Positions 22,286-34,344 of a stretch of DNA of 64,000 bases are shown here, one piece after another. The translations under genes were made by a program, and so were the position numbers. Source of the DNA: Rhinopomastus cyanomelas (taxonomy: Eukaryota > Chordata > Aves > Bucerotiformes > Rhinopomastidae); contig VXBP01009424.1 of NCBI GenBank assembly GCA_013400115.1, positions 276,269 to 340,268 of the forward strand. Direction: 5' to 3'. The notes under the pieces are model-generated. The model was given only the letters and a program-made list of their open reading frames with translations. It searched no databases and had not been told where the DNA came from. Numbering within the stretch: the stretch's first letter is position 1; each line of letters begins with the position of its first letter.

Positions 22286-24334
22286 AACCCAAACCAGGTG
22301 ATTCCCTGGCTGAGGTACATCATGCCTTTCTTTACTTCTAGATGACTGCAACATGGGCCCCTCTTCCCCCTCCCTGTATGCCACCTGCTGTCCTGGGTGA
22401 TGATGGTAACACCCTGCACCCATGGGAGAGGTCTCACACTAGTGACCATGGAGCTGGGGGTCACCAGGGGGACCCTCCGGCTGGCCCCTGCCAGCTCCTG
22501 GTGGCCATATCTGAGGTGGCGCCGCCATCTAGTGACTTGTGGTGAGGGGTGACCCTGTCACTGCCCCACCACTGCTCAGCTGCTGGGGCTGTGAGGGGCT
22601 ACCACGCATTAGGACGTGGCCGGATGCTCTGTCTCTCCCCTTCATACCACCCATGAGCTCAACAGGACAAGCCCTAAGCAAGACCCCCCCACCCTACAGA
22701 TGCCCAAAGCGAATGGCTTCAGCCCTGTCCTTGTACCCAGCCTGCCCAGAGCCAGCAGCAGTGGCAACCAAACCTTTCCTGGCCCCAGCCTTGGCAGCCT
22801 GAAGCCTTCCCACCCCACGCTGCTCCTTCACCACATTCAAGACCATCATTATATCCTTAAATCGCCCATAGCATCCTCTTTCTGCCTCTGAAAGCCGAAC
22901 AAAGGCGCTGGCCATCCCGCTGGAGGGGGCACAAGCCCCATCTCTTGTCGTATCCACCCCCCAACCGAATTTTCCTCCCGCTGGCTGCTGAGAAAAGGGA
23001 TCTGGCCGTGCCCACCGCGTGTGAAAAGCTCCCGCCAGCCTCCTTGTTTTATGGAGGAAAATCTCCTTGGGAGAGCAGCCAAACGTTCCCAGCCTCCCGC
23101 TGGGTGCTTCAGACGGACCCGCTGGGGGATGCGAGGGCACAGCGGTGCTGGGGGGCTTGGGGGGAGAGTGGAGGGACCGGGGCTCAGCCGGAGGGCAGAA
23201 CGTGGGGGTCAAGGCATTGCTGGGGTGGTCAGGGGCTGCTGGGGCTCTGCTACGTGAGGAGAGGGGGTTTTGCTGCTGGGCTGGGGCTGGAAAGTTGGGG
23301 TCTGGATGTGTCTGCTGTGAGCTGAGCGACGGTGGGCTGGGCAGGGCCCCGTGTCCCTGCCAGAAGATGGGGTGAGCAGCCCCCAGGTGGGTGCTGGGAC
23401 TGCCCCCCATGGTCCTGTCTGGATTTCCCCTTCATTACCCCCTTGTCCAGGCTTTTTCCTCCTGATCATCTCCCTATAACCCCCCACCCCAACTCCCAGC
23501 GGAGCATCTCTCCTGGACCACACAGCCCCCACCAGCTATTTCAAAGGCAGCCAGGGGGCCCCCGGGGCTCCAGCCCACCAAATCAGCCTGGATGGGGACG
23601 TGGGGGCTCCGCTGGCACCCGGAGGCAATAAACAGAAACACATGGTCCAGCCTGGAAGAGCAGGAACCTCAGCTGGGAGCTGGGGCTTGTCGAAGGCTCT
23701 TTCTGCCCCAGCATCGGGTCCGTCTCACCCAGCAGCAGCTGCAGCGGGCTCTGCCAGCCTGGGAGGTGCCAAGTCCGTGTCCACAGCAGGGCTTGGGGCG
23801 GGGGGAGAAATGGGGAGAGGAAAGGATGTTCCTGCTCTGTAGATCAGCTCAGACCCCAGAGAGAGTCCGTGTCCTCTTCCCTTTGCTGGTTCGTTGTGCA
23901 AACGTCGCGTTCCACACGGAATTAAAACCTCCCTTTCCTTCTCAGGGGCTGTTTATCGGCCTTTAAGGGCTTCTCTGTTTTTTTAGTGGGCTGGGTCCGA
24001 TTTCTCCAGGAAAATGCCATTTCCCAGCAGCACACAACACCGAACCCAAACATCCCGCAGCTCCAGAGCTCAACCTTTTCTTGGTGAGCCCCGGCGCAGG
24101 GTGTTTTCACAGCATCCATCCTCCTTCCCTTCCTCTCCGAATCCTCCACCTCAGCCTGAGCAAACAGCTCCGCGCGTTTTCCAGCTCTGAGTCTCTTTTG
24201 CCAAAGAACCTTCTGCTCCGAAAGCTCCCAGCTCGGGCTATCGTGGCTCTCCCACTCCACCTTCCTGTCGCCTGGCGATGCTGCTGCTCCTCTTCGCTTG
24301 ATCCGCTCCCTCCTCTAAACGTTCCTGAAGCGCT

Positions 24335-24412
24335 TTCGGTTTAAAATAACAGTTAATTAACTAATAAATATTATCTATTGATTTATTAATGTATTGAATA
24401 ACATTGAACAGA
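24335..24412. other. AT-rich island
   Basis: gttaattaactaataaatat and tattaatgtattgaataaca stand out sharply in a GC-rich background. TAAT cores resemble homeodomain sites. Function unknown. Confidence 0.35.
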
Positions 24413-25104
24413 AATTCCTGTGCACCCCGAGCCCTCTCCCAGCTGCTTTTGGAGGTCCACAGGTGACCCCAAGGTGGGCTTTTGGAGGTCCAGAAGTGAC
24501 CCGAAGGTGGTGACCCACCTGTGCACTGGTGTCAGGGGCTGAACAGCCCTGCAGCAGCTCAGGACTTTCCCTGAACAGCCCTGCAGCAGCTCAAGACTTT
24601 CCCTGGAGCTCCATCTCCTGCCTGGACTGTCCAGAGGGGCAGCAGGATGCGTGGATTTTCCTGCAGAAGACCACAGGATACTTCTAGACTTTCATGGAGG
24701 GGGAGAAGGAGGACAACACTCCCTCTCAGGAGCTCTCTCCTTTCCTCCCTGCTGCCTCTCCCCTTGGAGAGCAGCAGCGAGTGAAGAGCAGCTCCCAGCC
24801 CCTATGTTCTCTCACTTCAGGTCTCTCCTGCTGGAAAATCCTGATGCCTCGTTGCTGGGAGGCACTGAGGGTGCTTTTCCACGAGTGGACACCTTCCTAA
24901 CAAGTTCAGGGAGGTGGAAGAAGCTCCATCCCAACTCAGGTCAGCCCTTGGGGCTCTAAGCAACCTGCTCCAGTTGGGAACGCCCCAGCTCCCCACAGGG
25001 CTGGAGGGGCTTGGAAAGTCCCTCCAACCCAACCTGTTGCAAGGTTCTTGGGTTCTACTGTGTGAGCAGCCACGGTGGGGTGTGCTTCTCCTTCCTAAGG
25101 CTCC

Positions 25105-25216
25105 GGGACACAGCGGAGCAGGCAGCTCCTGCTCCACCCAAGGAACCCTACGTGNTGGGACACAGCGGAGCAGGCAGCTCCAGGCAGCTCCTGCTCCACC
25201 CAAGGAACCCTACGTG
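25105..25216. repeat. direct duplication across a single N
   Basis: 25105-25154 is repeated at 25157-25216 apart from about 10 extra bases (aggcagctcc doubled). The copies are separated by N at 25155. Likely an assembly join. Confidence 0.85.
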
Positions 25217-25536
25217 TGTCGCTCCCCTTCCTGTTTCTGGCTCTTGCTTTCTCCCTCATCCCACCAGGTCCTATATTTAGTCCCCAGGTGCTGCAACCCC
25301 TTTTTGCACAGCTCCTGCCGTGGGATTTCTTGTGGTCATTCCTAGGGCTGGGGACACCCTGTTGAGAACTACCAACAAATAACCAGGGCAGTCCCTGCAG
25401 CACAAGGGAATCATCTCCCCTGCATTAGGGGCTTTGTTAAGGTCTGGCCCCACGTGAAGGAGCAGTGAGGATGATCCCAGGAAACCTCCCACGGACACTG
25501 GAGGAGGGCAGAAGGAGGATGAGGGATCGGTCAGGC

Positions 25537-25640
25537 TTGATGGATCTCTGGGTCTAGTTAGAGATGGCCCTGCTTGTTGCAGAGGGTTGGACTAGATGAC
25601 CTTTGGAGGTCCCTTCCAAGCCAACACATTCAGTGGTTCC
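25537..25640 (+). mobile_element. CR1 LINE 3' end
   Basis: gttggactagatgacctttg, gaggtcccttccaagcc and the acacattcagtggttcc tail. Confidence 0.88.
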
Positions 25641-25730
25641 ATCTGAGGCCATCAGGGCCATGTGGGAGCTCCCACGTGGGACACACTAGCTGATCAGAGG
25701 AGACACCAGGCAATGTGGTGGAGCTTTGAT

Positions 25731-26000
25731 CATAGAATCATAGGGTTAGGAGGGACCTCCAAAGGGCACCCAGTCCAACCACCCTGCAACAAGCAGGACC
25801 TGCACTCACCAGACCAGGTTGCCCAGAGCCCCAGCCAGCCTGACTATGAATGGCTCCAGGGGTGGGTTGTCCACCCCCTCTCTGGGCAGCCTGTTCTAGG
25901 GATCCCCCACCCTCAGATTCAACAACGTGCTCCTCCTGTCCGACCTAAATCCACATGTTTGAAGCCCTCTCACTCTGTGGTTCTGGGGGTCCCAGGCCCT
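25731..26000 (-). mobile_element. CR1 LINE 3' fragment
   Basis: catagaatcatagggttagg, caacaagcaggacctgcact, agaccaggttgcccagagc and gggcagcctgttctaggg. Confidence 0.93.
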
Positions 26001-27610
26001 TCCCTTCCCGCTTTCAGAGTGATTTTCCCACACCCCTCATTCACACCAGGGATAAGGGACAGGGATGAAGATAAGGGGCTGTGTGGGACATCTCTCTCTC
26101 TCCTCTACATCAAAGCCCCGTGTTTATCGCCAGCTCCTGGCTGGGTGTGGGGCTGTCTAGCTGGCTCCTTTCAGACAGGGTGAGAGGGGATGGGGTCAGG
26201 GTCTGTCTTGCTCAGAGACTTCAGCAGCCCTGAGCAGCTCCAGCAGCTCTGCTCCCCTTGAGTGATGCAGCCTCACCAAGACGATGGCCAGGGACCTGCT
26301 GCTGGGGTCCTGCTCGTGGGGCAGGGTGAGGAGGGATCTGTGGGTCCAGGCAAGGCTGTGAATGACGAATGTCTTTCACCTTCATTGTAAGATGGGCTCG
26401 TGGGAGGACCTGGGGGCCTCCACCCCCAGAAGCCCCTCCAGCAGCAGGAGATGGATGGGTCTGGTGTAGAGAGGAGGCAGCCAGGGAGGGTCCGGCATGT
26501 TTAGGAGGAGGATGAAGCACAGCAAGGCAGGGGTTAAAAGTCAACCTCTTCCCCCTCTCTCAGCTCCTCTGGGTCACAGGGAGCTTTCTAAGGTTATCAG
26601 CTGGGGTCAGACCCTTCGAGGAAGGGGATGAGAGGATGGTGGAGGGGACTGTGATGCCAGTGAGAGCCACCCCCTTGACCTGGCTGCTGCTCAGTGGGAT
26701 GCAGTGATCCTGGGGTGCAGCTCCCGTAACAGACATCCTCACCCTGCTGCCCAACAAGGGACCCACAGGCTCCTGGATATAGAATGAGGTGGGGAACCAA
26801 CCCTCCAGCTGGAGGAAGCAGGACAGCAGGAGAACACAGGACTCTCTGCACAGTCCATGTTGATGGTGGGGTTCAAGCAGGGCCAGTGGGGACACAGCCC
26901 AGTTGCCCACGGTGCCCTACAAATGCTCTGGAGGCCCTGAGTCCCAAGCTTTTGGCCCACAGCCCATCAGCCCAGATCTGGGGGCAGCTCTGCAGAGCCC
27001 TGTTGGGTTGATGGGTGTGAGATGAGGCCCCGACTCTGCCGCCGTGGCCCTGTTTGGATGCTCCTGACGTGACCCGGTGGATTAATCAGAGTGTGTGTGG
27101 AGAAGGCTCTGGTGTTCATCCCTTCTCGAGGGGCTGTGCTTCAAAGGAAGGCAAACAATGACACCAGCTCCCTCCTTCGATGTCCTGGCATCTCATGTCA
27201 AGGCAGCTCTTCACTGCTGACCCCAGACCTGGGTCACATCCTGCCCTCTCATGGGCAGATAGCAGCAGCCACAGTGGAGCCATGAGCTCTCCCATCAGTC
27301 TGGGGTGGTGGTTTGAGGCTGGGGAAGATGCTCTGGGATGTTTAGGAGCATCCAAACTGTGTCTGTGCAGATGGCTGCAAAATCCAAGCTCTAATCCACA
27401 ACAGCCATGTCAGAAAGATGCCTGGGGCATGTCAGTGTCCCATGAGGGTGCTCCCCATCACCCACTGGAGCCATTGTCCTCTCAGGGTCTCTCGCCCTGT
27501 TTTGCTGCTCCAAAACTGCTCTGGAGGTGATGGCAGCTGCCAGGGGAGCACTCACCTGCACTGGCAAAGAGCAAAAGGGTTTCAGAGGTGGGGGAATCGC
27601 TTCTCCTTAG
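26001..27610. other. unique intergenic sequence
   Basis: No gene or repeat recognised. Confidence 0.3.
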
Positions 27611-27716
27611 AGCATTGTCCCATGGGGAGAGGTGTTGCTGCCCATGGCAGCAGGGGGTTGGCACTGGGTGCCCTCTGAAGTCCCTCTCAACCCAACCCAG
27701 CCTGTGATTCTACGAA
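27611..27716 (+). mobile_element. CR1 LINE 3' end
   Basis: gttgctgcccatggcagcag, ggttggcactgggtgccctc and cctgtgattctacg. Confidence 0.85.
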
Positions 27717-28690
27717 GCAGAGAACAGCAGCCCTCGCTGCCCCTTCAGGCAGCCTCTCGCCCGTCGGGGTGGCTGCGTCACCACCTCCCCACTCTCCCAG
27801 GATGGATTTGTCCGTGACACTCCCCAGCAGCTGGCTGATGTGCGCTGGCAGGTCGCCCCAAAGCACACAAAGGCAGAGCTGCTCTTCAGCGGAGGCTCCT
27901 CGGGCTGCGGCGCAGCATCCCCTCACGACGGGGCTCAGCATCGTGCGGCAGAGCTGCTCTGAAAAGCAAAGAGCCAAAGCAGGAAGAGGGCGCGTCCCTC
28001 GGGGGAGCTCAACCCTTATCTCACCCCAGTCCCGCTCCCTTCTGGGATAAACCCGGACCGGGTGGCTGTGGTTTCCTTGGCTTTGCGGCTGATGCGGTCT
28101 GCTCAGACCCTTCCCCACCGCAGAGGGGAGATGAGGAAGGTCCCCAAACCTTCTGCCCCGGCGGTGCTTTGGGGACCGGCGCTGGCCGGGGAGAATTCAC
28201 TCCGCGGAGCCTCTTCATCGCCAGAGAAGCGGAGGCAGCGGGGGTCCTACGGCAACGAACTTGCCGTCTCTGAGCCCGGCGGCGCCGCGCTGCCTCCCAG
28301 CTGGGTCACGCAACCGGCCGCGGGCTGCAGTGTCAAAGCGGCTCGGGGATTAAGTGTGTTGTAACTGGAGCTGGGAGCCCGGAGCACTGGGAGCTGGGCT
28401 GGGGGGAGGCTTTTGTCTGCTTGCGGTTGTGCAGCGGGAGCAGGGGGTGAGCGGCAGCGACCTGGGCTCTGCGGAGCGCTCGGCCGAGGGAGCTCGGAGC
28501 GGGTCTCCGAGGGGCGGCCGGAGAGCTTGTGTGGCGCCGGGGCCCCGCGTCTGCTGTGCGGGAGCTGAGCCCTGCCGGGGAGCCTTTGATGATGTCTCCG
28601 GAGGGCTGGCTGGTGCTGCTGGGTGGTCTGGGTGAGCCCTGCTGGGCGGGAAGAGCTGCGCTTGCAAAGCTGCCCCCCGGCCCCGAAAAA
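27717..28690 (+). promoter_or_regulatory. CpG island with a candidate signal-peptide exon
   Basis: 28160-28640 is CpG-rich (ggcggcgccgcgctgc, ctcggccgagggagctcgga). At 28587 an ATG opens MMSPEGWLVLLGG, a hydrophobic signal-like start. This is followed at once by a good donor ggtgagc at about 28629. It could be an alternative first exon of a downstream gene or chance. No protein family recognised. Confidence 0.25.
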
Positions 28691-29015
28691 TCATGGGATC
28701 ATGGAATCACTGGGTTGGAAAAGACCTCCACAGGGCAGCCAGGCCAACCCCCCTGCAACAAGCAGGACCTGCACTCACCAAACCAGGTTGCCCACAGCCC
28801 CAGCCAGCCTGACCCTGAATGGCTCCAGGGATGGGGCCTCCAACCCCTCTCTGGGCAGCCTGTTCCACGGATCTGCCACCCTCAGACTCAACAACACTTT
28901 CCTCCTGTCCAACCTCAATCTGCCCTTCTCCAGCTTCAATTCATGACCCTCTCATCCTACCGTTCTCTGCCCTTGTGAACAGCCTTCCCCAGCCTTCTGA
29001 CAGCCCATGAAAGGG
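28691..29015 (-). mobile_element. CR1 LINE 3' fragment
   Basis: tcatgggatcatggaatcac, gcaacaagcaggacctgcac, aggttgcccacagccccagc and ccaacctcaatctgcccttc. Confidence 0.93.
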
Positions 29016-29039
29016 GCTACATAAGGTCCCCTGGTCTAT

Positions 29040-29320
29040 GGGAGAAGCCCCAATCCTGGAGCCATTTAAGGTCAGGCTGGCTGGGGCTCTGGGCAACCTA
29101 GTCTGGTGAGTGCTGGCCCTGTTTGGCTTAGTGGGGTTGGCCTGGGTGCCCTTTGGAGGTCCCTTCCAACCCAACACATCCTATGATTCTGTAAGACCCT
29201 TNCTGGGCAACCTAGTCTGGTGAGTGCTGGCCCTGTTTGGCTTAGTGGGGTTGGCCTGGGTGCCCTTTGGAGGTCCCTTCCAACCCAACACATCCTATGA
29301 TTCTGTAAGACCCTTCCACA
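29040..29320 (+). mobile_element. CR1 LINE 3' fragment containing a 113-bp exact duplication
   Basis: The copy faces the previous one. It carries gctctgggcaacctagtctg, gaggtcccttccaaccc and the acatcctatgattctgt tail. 29089-29201 is repeated exactly at 29203-29315 around a single N (29202). Confidence 0.9.
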
Positions 29321-29384
29321 CGTGCACAGAAAGCCACAAGCCCTGAGCTTTGGGCAACTTGGTCCACCTCTGAGAGCCAAGAAG

Positions 29385-29480
29385 AGGATGTAGCTGGATC
29401 TGGGGGATCCTGCTGCGGTGGGGGGATTGGACTAGTTGGTCTTTCGAGGTCCCTTCCAGTCCCTAATGTTCTGGGATTCA
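29385..29480 (+). mobile_element. CR1 LINE 3' end
   Basis: ggatctgggggatcctgctg, gttggtctttcgaggtccc and aatgttctgggattc. Confidence 0.9.
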
Positions 29481-30542
29481 GCGATGGTGGGGGAGTGCAG
29501 GGGGGAAGCCAACCCGGTCTCTTGCTCAGAGAGGCTCCAGAAAAGGACTTTGCATCAAAGGCTGAGCTCTGCCTTCCCGCGCTGGGCTGGGCTTTGTTCT
29601 GTGGCTGTTTGCCCCCACTTCGGCTATCGGATCCTGTCCCCAGAGGAAGCCACAGCCGGGTCTGCTCTGGAGGCATCGCGTCCGCACAGATGGACAAACA
29701 CACGGGGCACCCGGGGCAGCCCCCAGCCCAGCCGACCCCGCGGGCCTCGGGCTGGAGAGGGCCAGCGTGTCGCATCCTCTGTAGCCCGGTCCCCGGGTCA
29801 AGGACCGCGGGAAGCGCGAGCCGTTGTGGTAGGAAAACAGGAAAAGGTGCTGGTGGCAGGAATTTGTTTCACTTAGTGCTTCACGTCCCGTCCTGGTGAG
29901 GTGTCAGGCCGAGCTCAGTGCGTCGTGGTGCTGGAGGAGGGGGTCTTAGGCAGCCACAGGCTGGGCAGCCCTCATCCTTCATTAGCCAAGGTGCTGCTGT
30001 GGGGAGCCCGGGGTGCTATGGGGTCTGCCATCACCCCAGAGGACCCGTGTCCAACCCCACTGGGGCCAGAGCACTGTGGATGTGCTGGAGGGTGGGTTAG
30101 GGTGTATCCGAGAGGGAGTAGTGCCCTCTGCACATGCTGCTCCTCCAGCTCCAGCATCACCTGCTGGTGCTGCCTGCAGGGTGGGTGTGTGGCACTGGCT
30201 CTTGTCCCGCATTGTGGCCCACATCATGCCTGGGTGACCGTGGGCTTCACCATGAGGTGACCACAGGTGCCCCAGCTCATCACAGGGATGCAGGGCTGCA
30301 AACTGGAAAGTTACTCACCCAGACTGGCTCCCTGTAGCCTGTGTTGAAGGAGAAAGGGCCACAGGACTCATGGATCATTCACATGGCCGGTGGTAGCCAC
30401 GCTGTGGCTGACAGCAGCATGTAGCCAGGTCCAGTGGGACCAGCCCTGTGTTATCTGTGCTCAAACATCTGCTCTGCTCCGTTATGCCAGTGTTTGCTCC
30501 GTAAAGGCACCACAGCAGCCACAGGGTTGACGTGTCTGTGTT
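29481..30542. other. unique intergenic sequence
   Basis: No gene recognised. CpG-richer around 29690-29830. Confidence 0.3.
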
Positions 30543-30870
30543 CATAGAGTCATGGAATCATAGACTCACAGGGTTGGAAGGGACCTCCAAAGGTCATCCA
30601 GTTCAACCCCCCTACACAAAGTAGGGCCAGCACTCACCAGACCAGGTTGCCCACAGCCCCAGCCAGCCTGACCTTGAACGGCTCCAGGGATGGGGCCACC
30701 ACGCCCTCTCTGGGCAGCCTGTTCCAGGGATCCCCCACCCTCAGATTCAACAACTTACTCCTCCTGTCCAGTCTCAAGCTGCCCTTTTCCAACTTCAAAT
30801 CATGATCCCCTCATCCTATCGTTCCCTACCCTTGGGAACAGCCCCCAACAGCCCTTTTCAGGGACTGGAA
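30543..30870 (-). mobile_element. CR1 LINE 3' fragment
   Basis: catagagtcatggaatcata, ggacctccaaaggtcatcca, aggttgcccacagccccagc and gatcccccaccctcagattc. Confidence 0.94.
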
Positions 30871-30954
30871 GGTTCCCGAGGAAGTGATTGCTGCTCAGAC
30901 TGTTCAGGGCTGGGATGATGTCCTGGAGAGCCTCGGAGCCCTTGGAGAGCTCTG

Positions 30955-31400
30955 GTTTTCTATAAATACCGAGAGGCAGCCGGGAAGGAGGAGAGGATCT
31001 TGCAGCCCTTGAGAGATGGGCTCATGCCCAGGTTGTGTCCGCGCTGACGGGTCACCCTGACCGCCGGGTCCGGCTCAGCATCGCTCCCCTGCGACAGGAG
31101 CCGAGGACGGGCTGCGCTGCCCGGGGGGACCTTTGCGTGTCTGCCGGTCGCGACCGTCCCCGCGCACACGCGGCCGCGGGCACACGCGCCCCGCTCGCCC
31201 TGGGCTCCCGTTTCCTCCCGACAGTGGCCGCGGCAGGCGGGACGGGTGATTTATTAACGAAGCGGAGTGGCTGTGCCGCTGGGGCGTGCCGGGCGGAAAC
31301 GTCTGCTCCGAGAGATTGGATAACCCTCTGGCCCGGTTCCCTCCGCAGCCTTCAAACGGCCGCGGCTCCCGGCACCACCATATCCTTTTCCTCTGGCACT
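30955..31400 (+). promoter_or_regulatory. TATA-like box upstream of a CpG island
   Basis: tataaata at 30961-30968 is followed by a CpG-rich block (31040-31400). The arrangement resembles a core promoter, perhaps of a non-coding RNA. No ORF with recognisable homology follows. Confidence 0.25.
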
Positions 31401-33711
31401 GGGCGGGGGGGTGCTGGTTTGGGGGGTGCAGGGGCATCCTCGCTCCACCCAAAGGGGCAAAATCGCCGGCTGAGGGAAAGGACAGCGACAGGAGCTGGTT
31501 CTGGGAGTGGGGACCCACGAGGGTCCCACCACCTCCACCAGCCTGCTGGGTGCTGCGTCTGCACCCACTCACCTGGGCTTGGGTTGCTGTAGGGGATGCG
31601 AGGAGCAGCGCTGCTCGTGGGCCAGGCTGGGGCATCAGGTTTGGAAGGGAAAGGCTCAAACAGAATTATTTTTAATATTTTCTCCATTAAATAATCAAAT
31701 TTAGTGTTTCCTGTGCTGCCTGCGTCTGCCTTGGGCCAGAGACAATGACACCCCGAAGCCGGCCAAACCCAAACCCACCAGCCAGCATTTGCAGCCCTCC
31801 AACCTAGCAGACCTGAGCTTGGCTTTGCACCCCCAAACCTCAAACCCCAGCCTCTTGGTGTTCAGAAGGCAGCTAAATGCTCCCCGAAGCCCTCACCCAG
31901 GTGTTCAGCCTCATCCCAGTGGCACCAGTTACTGGGGACGATGTTTGCCGTTTTGGTTGTTGCTGGACCCGTAGCTGGCTGATGACAATAATTGGTGCTA
32001 ACAGCTATTGCTTAAGGGATGAAGCTGTGCTTAACTCTGAAAGTAAACAGCCAGGGGAGGACTAACTCCCTCAGCAGTCACTCCTGCCTGGGAAAACTGC
32101 AGCCAGGAGCAAATATTTATGGCTGGAGTGCAAACGCCTGCGAGTTTTACTCCTGGTTGTACCAGCACTGGCCGAGCTCTGGACTATGTCTGCCAGGAGC
32201 TGTCTGCAAGGTGCTGGGGCCTCTGTTTTATGCTAAACACAACCAAAAGAAACACTCTGGTTCCAATAAATATCCATCCCCTGGCGTTTCCAGGCGCAGA
32301 GAGCCAGCAGCGACGTGTCCCCAGTGTGGCCGTAACCCCGGGCCACGGAGTGGGGAAGGGATGCGTGTGCACCCGCACGCACACACCCAGCCCCTGCAGC
32401 TCCTGCCCACCCCTGTCAGCACTAACTGCTTCCAGGAAACGAGCTGGGAGAGGAAATCTGCTCTGATGAAGGATTTCTCGGAGGGAAAAATGGCATCTGT
32501 GGCAGTTATGTTGTCCTTGAGAGATGGGGGGAGGGAGGTGGTGAAACGGCCCTACTGAGTTCCAGCCTTGGTGCTGGGGATGCTGAGGCTGTGTGGTCCC
32601 AGAGCCCTGTCTGAGGGGTGCTCCATCACCCCCTTGTTCCTATGTTGCCCTGCACTGCTGTGGGGCTGCTCCTCTGCAGCCATGTGCTGTGCCCTGCCTG
32701 CTCCTGGGGAGGGGACTGGGGCTCCTACCTTGTCCCATGAAGCAGCATCTCCAGCAGAATCACCCCATCCACAGCCTAAAGTAAGGGGTGGATGGAGCCA
32801 GCAGGATCACCTGCAGCATAAATTAAGGGGTGGAAGTGCCTCCTCCTTTCAAATCAGAAGGGTCCATATAGGGTTTAGTCAGTGGCTGGCTGTGCCCCCT
32901 GTCAGGGATGGTTGTCCCTGAGGGTACCCCGGGGTGGGCAGGCAGCAGGAGGGTCTGTCTCAGCCATGAAACACCATCTGAACACCCTCCAGCCACCACC
33001 CAGGGCATTACCTGAGGCTGCCAGGGACCAGCGCTGCCCCAGGATGAAGCTACTCAGGACTGGGGCTGCTTGCTGGGGCTGCCCCAGTGCCACTTTCGCT
33101 GTGCCCCCAACAGCAGTTCATCTCCTGCTCTCAGAGGAGAGGTCGCCCCGCTCCCACCACTCCGGGACACCTCGCACATCCTCCTGAGGCTCCCTCGGCA
33201 GGGCTGCCGGGGCGCCTGGGGTACCCCCAGCCCCGCCTGAGCGGGCAGCACAGCCCCTGGGCGCTCCGTGGGCGGGCGGCAGGCAACGACATTCCTTCGG
33301 AGATGGGACGTTTCTGCTCAGGAAGGCCTGAAAAAAGCCGGGGACAAAGGGGGGAAGTGATGGCGGCCGCGTCTGGAGTTATCTCGCCGCCGCACTCGCG
33401 GGGGCCGCCGAGTGACAGCGCTTTGCTGTTTCGCTGCCGAGAGTCAGGAAACACTCATCTCCGCCGGCTCCCTTCCTGCCCTGCCTCGCCCCACGCTGCG
33501 GTTCGGACGGCCCTGGGTAGGGGATGGAACCCGGCCACCCTCCCCGTGGTACCCGGCAGCGGCGGGCACCGCTGACGAAGCCCGGCGGGATGTGCCGGCG
33601 CGTCCTGCATCTCCTGGAGCAGCTTCCCGGGGAGAGCGATGATGACTCCGGCTTGCTGCAGCCCGTGGGAAATGGGTTCCGCAGCCCCAGCTGGCTGGAA
33701 GGTGATGCTTC
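31401..33711. other. unique intergenic sequence
   Basis: Contains an AT-rich patch at 31655-31705 (attatttttaatattttctc) and a TAAT-bearing patch at 31985-32015. GC/CpG-rich DNA lies at 33150-33620. No gene or CR1 recognised. Confidence 0.3.
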
Positions 33712-33775
33712 CCAGTAGAGGGATTGGACTAGACGATCTTTGGAGGTCCTTTCCAGCCCTATGATCCTAAGATCC
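33712..33775 (+). mobile_element. CR1 LINE 3' end
   Basis: gattggactagacgatcttt, ggaggtcctttccagccc and tatgatcctaag. Confidence 0.88.
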
Positions 33776-34344
33776 CCAAAGCAGCTGCTCTCCCCCATGT
33801 CCTCACTGCTAGTTCATTTATATCAGGTGTTCCTCTGACTTAGCTGCGCTGCAGAGCACAAGGAGGAGAGTCTGTAGCAGCTCTGCTGGCTCCTGGCCCC
33901 GATCCATGGGAGGGCAGCGGGGCTAGGAAAGGACAGGACATCGTGCCTGATCCCCTGGCTAGTGGGCACATGAGCCTGAGATGGGGACAAACCACCCTGG
34001 GCAGGAGGAGGGACAAACACAGCCCCAGTCCTGCAGCAACACTGCTGGGGACGACTGAGCAGAGAGGGGGATCCCCCCCCCGACATGGCGTTAGGGCAGG
34101 GTGCAGGGCTGTGGCAGGGTCTTCCCTGAAATGGGAAGTGAAAGAGCAGTGGCAAGAGGATGTTTAGCTTAACCCTGTCTGCTTTGGAGCATCCTGGGCT
34201 GAGATGGTGCTTTATAGCTTCTCCCAGAGCCCGCTCTGCTCTGGGTACCAGCGATGCGCCTGGGACTTCAGTGGGAACAGGGGAATCTGTTCTCTCTCCC
34301 TCTGTGAGTGGAGGAGTAACAGTCACTTTTCCAAATGGGCCTTT
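33776..34344. other. unique intergenic sequence
   Basis: No feature recognised. Confidence 0.3.

Larger units (their letters stand above)
22286..25536. other. unique intergenic sequence
   Basis: Over 3 kb without a recognised CR1. Includes an AT-rich segment at 24335-24412 and short direct repeats at 24540-24610 (tgaacagccctgcagcagct twice). The 25105-25216 duplication around an N is listed separately. No gene recognised. Confidence 0.3.
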
